From an uncultured Bacteroidota bacterium (lineage in GTDB: Bacteria; Bacteroidota; Bacteroidia; Chitinophagales; Chitinophagaceae), in assembly GCA_903944755.1 (NCBI GenBank), contig CAJATB010000042.1:1-11623 (forward strand): a stretch of DNA of 11,623 bases. The letters are read 5' to 3'. The notes under the pieces are model-generated. The model was not told the origin of the DNA. It saw only the letters and a program-made list of their open reading frames with translations, and did not search any database. Positions 7,348 through 11,623 of the stretch are shown here, piece by piece. Numbering within the stretch: the first letter of the stretch is position 1; every line of letters begins with the position of its first letter. Both the position numbers and the translations under genes were made by a program.

Positions 7348-9999
7348 ATGAAAAAATATATATGCTTAGTTATTGTATTTTGTCAATTTATATTGACTAG
7401 TCAGCTTCTTGCTTCAGAAAAAATCCCCTTAGTAATTGAAAAAAATATCCCTGGGGCACCACAATTACTGGGTATTCCTTTCCCCAAGGATAAATTAAAA
7501 TCTAGTGATCAAGTAAGGGTTTTAAACGCTATTGGTCAAGAAATTCCTTCTCAAATAACCATTGTTAATACTTGGGAGCCTGTTTCGGAAAGTGTTAAAT
7601 GGATTTGGGTATTCTTTTTTTCCGATAATCAAAGTAATTATACACTTGAATTTGGTGCGGATGTTGTACGCAAAGAATTTACTGGAGACCGTGTGATTGT
7701 TGAAAATAACCAAAGGCCTTATGGAAGAGTTAGGGTTAATACTGGACCACTACAATTTACAATTAATAGGTTAGGCGGTGGTTTTTTAGATAAAGTTGAA
7801 CTTGATTTAGACCGAAACGGGTTTGATGAAAAAGACCTTATTGCTGAGTCTAGTAAAACCAGGGGAAGCTTTTTAGATATTTTAGACAAATCGGGAATTG
7901 ATACTTCTAAAGTTAAAATTAACCATAGTGTACAAGAAAAGGGATCTGGCCCGTTACACGCTATAATACGAATAGAGGGTGATTATATTTATAGCAAGAA
8001 GGATAATAATAGTGCCCCTTTTGTAATGCGTATTCATGCATATGCAGGCAAGTCCTATATTAAAGTTTTGCATTCAATAGTATATACTGGAGAACCAGAT
8101 ATGCATAAAAAAGTAGATGGAGAGTACGCTTCAATTGCTACTCAAAATAAAAATATTGTTGACGAAGTCGCTCTTAAAAATGATCCAGGTTGGACAATTC
8201 CAAATGACCAAATTAGTGCTGCTGGTTTTCAAATAAAATATTTTTTGAATGGCGATAAGCAATTTAATACAGGTCATTTTGATGGCAATTGGGCCAATCC
8301 TGGAACTGAAAAACTTACAACACTTAGTAAAATTAATAAAGAAAACATTTCTTTATTACAAACTGGCCCAAATGTAACTAGGATGCTTCCTTTACAAAAT
8401 GCTACACCTACTGAACAAATAAAAGGTTTTGAAAGCACATTGAAAGTGAATCAATTGGAAGTAATAAAAAAAGATAGAGTGCCAGGTTGGGTAACATTAA
8501 CTGATAATAAATGGGGAATAGGTGTAGGGATTAGAAATTTCTTTGAAGAATATCCAAAGGAAATTGCTATTCAGGGCGATAGTAATTTTTTATATAGTTA
8601 TATATGGTCCCCTAATGTTACGCCAATGAGCTTTGCACGTGCAAATGGCTTACCAGATAGTGAAATGTTAGGCAATTTTGCACAAGGGTTAGCAAAAACA
8701 ACTGAAATTATTTATCAATTTTATGATGCAAAAACAAACCAAAATGATTTAGTAGATAATTTTAAATATTTCTTAGATCCCCCTGTTTCACATGCTAATC
8801 CAGAATGGTATGCAAAAACTAATGTGTATGGGGACTTCTCGGTTCGTTCTGAAAAAAATATTTCTCTAGAACGTGGGCTTGATTACAAGTTTGAATGGAT
8901 GCGTTTTAACCAAAAATGGGAGCCTTGGTATGGAATGTTAGATTATGGCGATTTTCAAACGTATTATATAAAAAATAAGTGGAACACTTGGACTAACAAT
9001 GAACCTGCAAACGACTTTATGTGGTGGTTAGAATTCATGAGAACTGGTAATAGAGACTACTATATTACTGCTCAGGCTAATTCAGCACATGCAATGGATG
9101 TTGATAATATTCATTGGCCTGCACCCAAGCGCTATTTGGGAGATACTAATAATTCAATCGACTTTTTTAATAATAAAGAAAAAGGAAGTATTGGTGCCAG
9201 TCCTTATGTAGGAATGGGTAGAAGGCATGCAAATCAGCAATATACTTCATTACTATCTGCGCATGTTTGGGTTCAAGGTTGGTTAGCTTCTTATTTATTA
9301 ACAGGAAACCACAGAGGACTTGACGTTGCTGAACAAACAGGTGATTTGTATTTAAGAAGAATTTGGGGTGACCACGATTTACGTGGCAGAAGATTGTACT
9401 TGTCGGTTTGGAGTTTATCAGAATTATTTGATGTAAATAAAAAAGAAAAATATTTTAATGAATTAAATGATCGTGTAAAAATTATGCTGGATTTGCAAAA
9501 ATCTGCCGATCAAGGAGGAAGTCTTGTACTTGATCGCTATGGATATTCTCAAATTTATGTTTCTCATGGTTTATATAAGTATTATCAAATGACAGGGGAC
9601 GAGAAAGTAAAAAAAGCATTGATTACTCATGCAAAATGGCAAAGGGACAACCCATCTATAAACCATCAAATGGAATCTCTATTAGCTTCTTTACATGGCC
9701 TTTCAGTTGGGTATGAATTCACAAAGGATCCTTCTTTCTTAAAAGAAGCAATCAAAAGAGCACAGAATTTAGTTACTGATAAATTGCCATTAAATATTAG
9801 TCAATATAAAACTCAAAAAGATTTGTCAGACGCACTTGAAAAAGTAAGCCATTTGCCAGATGATAAAGAAAGTTTTAGAAGAGAGGCTATTTGGAAGATT
9901 ACAAACGGGTTACGCATATTTGGTTGGACACATATGTTTGGTGTTCCTTATTTACAAAGTAAGATGGAGAAAACAAATATGACTATGATGAATAAATAG
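7348..9999 (+). CDS. Secreted PcRGLX/YetA-like protein, putative PL26-type exo-polysaccharide lyase
   Basis: This 883-residue protein has a clear signal peptide (about 1-23, ending QLLAS). The segment right after it, IPLVIEKNIPGAPQLLGIPF (25-44), continuing with PKDKL, is the N-terminal RIFT-barrel signature of the PcRGLX/YetA family, where a substrate-facing strand reads roughly V-G-PFP-G-L. A long beta-rich middle (about 110-450) and an alpha-helical, aromatic-rich C-terminal half (about 480-870, with HWPAPKRY near 589, GRRHANQQY near 625 and HVWVQGWLASYLLTG just after) fit the central beta-sandwich and alpha/alpha-toroid domains. The characterised fungal member PcRGLX is an exo-rhamnogalacturonan lyase (PL26). 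I cannot point to catalytic residues from sequence alone. Last gene of the operon, 33 bases after the permease and followed by a terminator. Assignment rests on recalled family features, not on a search; another toroid-fold lyase or hydrolase is possible. Confidence 0.65.
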   Translation: MKKYICLVIVFCQFILTSQLLASEKIPLVIEKNIPGAPQLLGIPFPKDKLKSSDQVRVLNAIGQEIPSQITIVNTWEPVSESVKWIWVFFFSDNQSNYTLEFGADVVRKEFTGDRVIVENNQRPYGRVRVNTGPLQFTINRLGGGFLDKVELDLDRNGFDEKDLIAESSKTRGSFLDILDKSGIDTSKVKINHSVQEKGSGPLHAIIRIEGDYIYSKKDNNSAPFVMRIHAYAGKSYIKVLHSIVYTGEPDMHKKVDGEYASIATQNKNIVDEVALKNDPGWTIPNDQISAAGFQIKYFLNGDKQFNTGHFDGNWANPGTEKLTTLSKINKENISLLQTGPNVTRMLPLQNATPTEQIKGFESTLKVNQLEVIKKDRVPGWVTLTDNKWGIGVGIRNFFEEYPKEIAIQGDSNFLYSYIWSPNVTPMSFARANGLPDSEMLGNFAQGLAKTTEIIYQFYDAKTNQNDLVDNFKYFLDPPVSHANPEWYAKTNVYGDFSVRSEKNISLERGLDYKFEWMRFNQKWEPWYGMLDYGDFQTYYIKNKWNTWTNNEPANDFMWWLEFMRTGNRDYYITAQANSAHAMDVDNIHWPAPKRYLGDTNNSIDFFNNKEKGSIGASPYVGMGRRHANQQYTSLLSAHVWVQGWLASYLLTGNHRGLDVAEQTGDLYLRRIWGDHDLRGRRLYLSVWSLSELFDVNKKEKYFNELNDRVKIMLDLQKSADQGGSLVLDRYGYSQIYVSHGLYKYYQMTGDEKVKKALITHAKWQRDNPSINHQMESLLASLHGLSVGYEFTKDPSFLKEAIKRAQNLVTDKLPLNISQYKTQKDLSDALEKVSHLPDDKESFRREAIWKITNGLRIFGWTHMFGVPYLQSKMEKTNMTMMNK

Positions 10000-10015
10000 T
10001 TGCATTATATCTTAT

Positions 10016-10052
10016 AAAAAATCCCGGTCACTTTTCAGTGCCGGGATTTTTT
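10016..10052. terminator. Bidirectional intrinsic terminator after the operon and after the minus-strand RNA
   Basis: AAAAAATCCCGG (10016-10027) pairs with CCGGGATTTTTT (10041-10052); CAC (10029-10031) pairs with GTG (10038-10040) with T10028 bulged, closing a 6-base loop. A run of six T ends the plus-strand copy and six A begin it, so it also ends in a T-run on the minus strand. It lies 16 bases after the stop of the lyase-like gene and 4 bases past the 3' end of the tRNA-like RNA, so it can serve both. Confidence 0.9.
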
Positions 10053-10056
10053 GTTG

Positions 10057-10223
10057 CTGTAGGGGGAGGGCTCGAACCTCCAAGAGGCAGTTAGCTATAA
10101 CACAAAGTTCAGTGGTCGACCCTGGTCGCCCCGATTACTCAGGACGGCTCTATGTTACGTTTATCCCGTTATCCCCACCTCCGAGACAAGGAGGTACGTT
10201 TGCCAAAGTTTCGTCACCCCACA
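10057..10223 (-). ncRNA. tRNA-like structured RNA with a 95-nt variable region (unrecognised class)
   Basis: Reading the minus strand from 10223: acceptor TGTGGGG (10223-10217) pairs with CCCTACA (10064-10058), with one G-U, and G10057 sits at the discriminator position. T8 and G9 follow, then a 3-bp D stem ACG/CGT with a 13-nt loop containing A14 and GG. Next is a perfect anticodon-type stem CCTCC/GGAGG (10194-10190 with 10182-10178), extended by one A-T pair, around the 7-nt loop TTGTCTC with T33 and GUC at 34-36. The T arm GGAGG-TTCGAGC-CCTCC (10081-10065) is canonical. Without bases 10176-10082 the body is 72 nt, a normal tRNA. That insert is itself structured: GTCCTGA/TCGGGGC (7 bp, three of the pairs not Watson-Crick) with a GTAA GNRA loop at 10145-10128, and possible base pairing of GGGG/CCTC and ATAAC/GTTAT. 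CCA is not encoded (CAA follows). Own promoter and terminator are present, and GC is 54 percent. Position 37 is T and the D stem is weak. It could be an aberrant tRNA-Asp, a tRNA mimic or a new regulatory RNA. Confidence 0.7.
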
Positions 10224-10260
10224 GTATTAAGAACGCATCATTTAAGTGTTTAATTCCTTA

Positions 10261-10274
10261 TTTGATATATCAAA
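10261..10274. promoter_or_regulatory. Perfect 14-bp palindrome at the predicted start of the tRNA-like RNA
   Basis: TTTGATATATCAAA is identical to its reverse complement. It overlaps the -7 element of the minus-strand promoter (10271-10278) and covers the predicted transcription start near 10266. It also lies 111 bases upstream of the divergent Lrp/AsnC-type gene. Inference: an operator able to repress the RNA, possibly bound by that neighbouring regulator, whose family binds short dyads. AT-rich palindromes also arise by chance. Confidence 0.4.
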
Positions 10275-10302
10275 ACTAAAGTATTAGCCTATACATTGCA
10301 AA
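10271..10302 (-). promoter_or_regulatory. Bacteroidota-type promoter for the tRNA-like RNA
   Basis: On the minus strand, TTTG (10302-10299) is followed by 20 bases and then TAGTTTTG (10278-10271). This is an exact match to the Bacteroidota housekeeping consensus of TTTG at -33 and TAnnTTTG at -7, with the usual spacing of about 20 bases. Transcription should begin near 10268-10265, leaving a leader of about 43 bases before the 5' end of the cloverleaf that RNase P could remove. No equally good promoter is seen on the plus strand for the Lrp/AsnC-type gene, whose upstream 160 bases are simply very AT-rich. Confidence 0.7.
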
Positions 10303-10385
10303 TTATTTAAGTATTATTTTTAAAATGTAGAAAATATTTAATAAATTGCCATTATATTTAAAATAATACAAAAATAGCATTCATT

Positions 10386-10862
10386 ATGAGCGTTAAATTA
10401 AATGCCGACAAAAACCTCGATAAGCTGGATTTGCAAATTATTCAAGCTATGATGCTTGATGCCGAAGTTTCCTATGCCGATTTGGGGAAGCAATTTTTTG
10501 TTTCTGGTGGTACCATTCATGTGCGTATTAAGAAATTAGAAGAATTGGGAATTGTACAAGGTAAAAAACTTGCCGTTGATATTAAAGCATTAGGCTATAC
10601 TATTATTGCCTTCATTGGTATTTACTTGGAGAAAAGTTCAATGTACGATTCGGTTGCGCTTGCACTTAAAAATATTCCTCAAATAGTGCGCTTAAATTAT
10701 ACCACAGGTAACTATAGCATGTTCGCTGAAATAGTTTGTAAGGATATTCAACAATTACGTTTTGTTTTACATGATGAATTACAAAAAATTAAAGGCATTG
10801 AACGAACTGAAACTTTAATTTCTTTAGAAGAAAGTTTTTCAAGAAATGTGAAAGTTGTTTAA
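10386..10862 (+). CDS. Lrp/AsnC-family transcriptional regulator
   Basis: Lrp/AsnC proteins are DNA-binding regulators that assemble as dimers to octamers and often respond to amino acids. The 158-residue length is standard. The N-terminal AsnC-type helix-turn-helix spans about 13-58: LDKLDLQIIQAM, then SYADLGKQFFVS, and the recognition helix SGGTIHVRIKKLEELG. The C-terminal ligand-binding RAM domain spans about 70-147, with the family's glycine turn TGNYSMFAEI at 107-116 and the late strand GIERTETLISLEE. The ATG at 10386 follows an in-frame AT-rich leader and places the first helix at the usual position. The gene stands alone, divergent from the tRNA-like RNA and convergent with the acyl-CoA dehydrogenase gene; many family members control themselves and a divergent neighbour. 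Its effector and targets cannot be told from the sequence. Confidence 0.93.
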   Translation: MSVKLNADKNLDKLDLQIIQAMMLDAEVSYADLGKQFFVSGGTIHVRIKKLEELGIVQGKKLAVDIKALGYTIIAFIGIYLEKSSMYDSVALALKNIPQIVRLNYTTGNYSMFAEIVCKDIQQLRFVLHDELQKIKGIERTETLISLEESFSRNVKVV

Positions 10863-10890
10863 ATTTCAATAGCCAATTTCTAGTAACGAA

Positions 10891-10922
10891 AAAGAGCGTC
10901 TCAAACTAATGAAACGCTCTTT
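10891..10922. terminator. Shared hairpin terminator between convergent genes
   Basis: AAAGAGCGT (10891-10899) pairs with ACGCTCTTT (10914-10922); TC/GA inside the loop can add two more pairs past a single mismatch. On the minus strand the stem is followed by a run of five T, so it should end the acyl-CoA dehydrogenase transcript well. On the plus strand only three T precede CCC, so it is a weaker terminator for the Lrp/AsnC-type gene. It sits 28 bases after the plus-strand stop and 38 bases beyond the minus-strand stop. Confidence 0.8.
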
Positions 10923-10960
10923 CCCACAATTCATATCCTTAATTCATTGACAAGGCATAA

Positions 10961-11623
10961 TTATAATTTGTAGCCATCATCCGCTACTAGTTGTGCGCAT
11001 ATTCTTCTTCTCGCTTCTTTGGTATTAAATGGTTCTGTTTTAGTAAAACGCTTTAATCCAATATGCATCATTTTTAATTCATCCCCTTCGGCAAAACTAT
11101 TTAATGCGTCTTTACCTGCTTTATTAATCGCATCTGAAGCATCGGAAATATAGGTTCTAACAATATCCGCTTGAATACTTGTTGCTGCTTCCCCTTTTGC
11201 TGCAGTTAATTTTTCTAACCTTAATAATGCGGACTCGGCATGGAATGTAATGATTGACATGTCGGCAATGTTCATTAATATTTCTTGTTCCTTATTTAAG
11301 GTCATCATTAATTTTTGCACTGCTGCGCCGGCTACCATTAAAATACATTTCTTGAAATTAGCAACTGCTTTTTTCTCCTTTGCAAATAAGCCTTCTTCCT
11401 CTGCTCCAAAATCAGGAATGCTCATTAATTCTTTTTGTACGTTCATTGCAGGTCCCATTAAATCTAATTGGCCCTTCATGGCGCGTTTTAATACCATATC
11501 CACGGTTAACAAACGATTGATTTCATTTGTTCCTTCGTAAATTCTATTAATACGACTATCGCGATATGCTTTTGAAATTAAATATTCGTCACTGTATCCA
11601 TTTCCTCCGTGTATTTGCACGCC
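10961..11623 (-). CDS. Acyl-CoA dehydrogenase, C-terminal part (gene cut by the window edge)
   Basis: This flavoenzyme makes the first oxidation step of fatty-acid beta-oxidation, converting acyl-CoA to trans-2-enoyl-CoA with FAD and passing electrons to an electron-transfer flavoprotein. Only the last 220 residues are present; the frame is open to the window edge (first full codon is Gly at 11623-11621), so the GTG at 11620 is an internal valine codon, not a start. The visible part opens with GVQIHGGNGY, a hallmark of the family's last core helices, then YRDSRINRIYEGTNEINR; the Glu in IYEGT (residue 30 of the fragment) is at the catalytic-base position known from medium-chain enzymes. About 170 residues follow, far more than in short- or medium-chain enzymes, matching the helical C-terminal extension of VLCAD/ACAD9-like members common in Bacteroidota. 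It ends convergently with the Lrp/AsnC-type gene. No link to the glycan operon is apparent. Confidence 0.93.
   Translation of the reverse strand, partial: GVQIHGGNGYSDEYLISKAYRDSRINRIYEGTNEINRLLTVDMVLKRAMKGQLDLMGPAMNVQKELMSIPDFGAEEEGLFAKEKKAVANFKKCILMVAGAAVQKLMMTLNKEQEILMNIADMSIITFHAESALLRLEKLTAAKGEAATSIQADIVRTYISDASDAINKAGKDALNSFAEGDELKMMHIGLKRFTKTEPFNTKEARRRICAQLVADDGYKL

Noticed and set aside
10161..10175. Resemblance of TTATCCCGTTATCCC to the I-SceI recognition site
   Set aside because: Only partial similarity, no homing endonuclease gene nearby, and the bases are explained as part of the RNA's variable-region stems.
10082..10176. Group I intron inside a tRNA gene
   Set aside because: The insert is only 95 nt and sits in the variable region, not in the anticodon loop; I see no P7/P3 core or guanosine-site pattern.
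10057..10223. tmRNA (ssrA), whole or one piece of a split form
   Set aside because: The acceptor and T arm fit, but at 167 nt it is less than half the usual length, an anticodon-type arm is present where tmRNA has none, and no tag-peptide reading frame or the G3-U70 alanine pair is seen.
10057..10223. The structured island as a plus-strand RNA
   Set aside because: The T-loop sequence, invariant tRNA positions, consensus promoter and the adjacent terminator all point to the minus strand; the plus-strand version shows none of these.
11250..11540. Plus-strand 96-codon open frame opposite the acyl-CoA dehydrogenase
   Set aside because: It lies wholly antisense to a clearly conserved coding region and shows no recognisable domain, signal or start context; treated as a shadow frame.
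1..11623. CRISPR arrays, insertion sequences, transposase or integrase genes
   Set aside because: No regularly spaced repeats, no terminal inverted repeats with target duplications and no recombinase-like proteins were seen in any frame.

Overview
The window looks like chromosomal DNA from an AT-rich member of the phylum Bacteroidota, probably the Chitinophagaceae/Sphingobacteriia side. The evidence is a SusC/SusD pair, a surface-lipoprotein signal on SusD, A/T-rich leaders instead of Shine-Dalgarno sites, and a minus-strand promoter that matches the Bacteroidota consensus (TTTG, 20 bases, TAnnTTTG). I cannot name the genus.

Positions 148 to 9999 hold five same-strand genes with gaps of 21 to 62 bases, read here as one polysaccharide-utilisation operon. 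In order they encode a SusC-like TonB-dependent outer-membrane porter with an N-terminal STN signalling domain, a SusD-like surface lipoprotein, a secreted PIG-L (LmbE) family zinc deacetylase, a FucP/GlcP-type MFS sugar permease with a GTG start, and a large secreted protein resembling the PcRGLX/YetA (PL26-type exo-rhamnogalacturonan lyase) family. A coherent reading is surface capture and import of an oligosaccharide by SusCD, periplasmic trimming by the deacetylase and the lyase-like enzyme, and uptake of the released sugar by the permease. The substrate is inferred only; pectic rhamnogalacturonan or another rhamnose/uronate glycan is the best guess. Two overlapping dyads lie just upstream of susC, and a strong 15-bp hairpin sits just before the permease start.

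The 386 bases between the lyase-like gene and the next gene contain the most unusual element. A bidirectional terminator is followed by a GC-rich island (90 of 167 bases G or C by hand count, in much more AT-rich surroundings). On the minus strand this island folds as a complete tRNA cloverleaf: acceptor stem, D arm with GG, anticodon-type arm with a GUC loop, and T arm with TTCGA. It carries a 95-nt insertion where the variable loop should be. It has its own consensus promoter and terminator, and a perfect 14-bp palindrome overlaps the predicted start of transcription. I do not recognise it as a known RNA class.

To the right are a plus-strand Lrp/AsnC-family regulator (10386 to 10862), a shared hairpin terminator, and, on the minus strand, the C-terminal 220 residues of an acyl-CoA dehydrogenase that runs off the window edge. 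These last genes look like ordinary chromosomal genes unrelated to the glycan operon.
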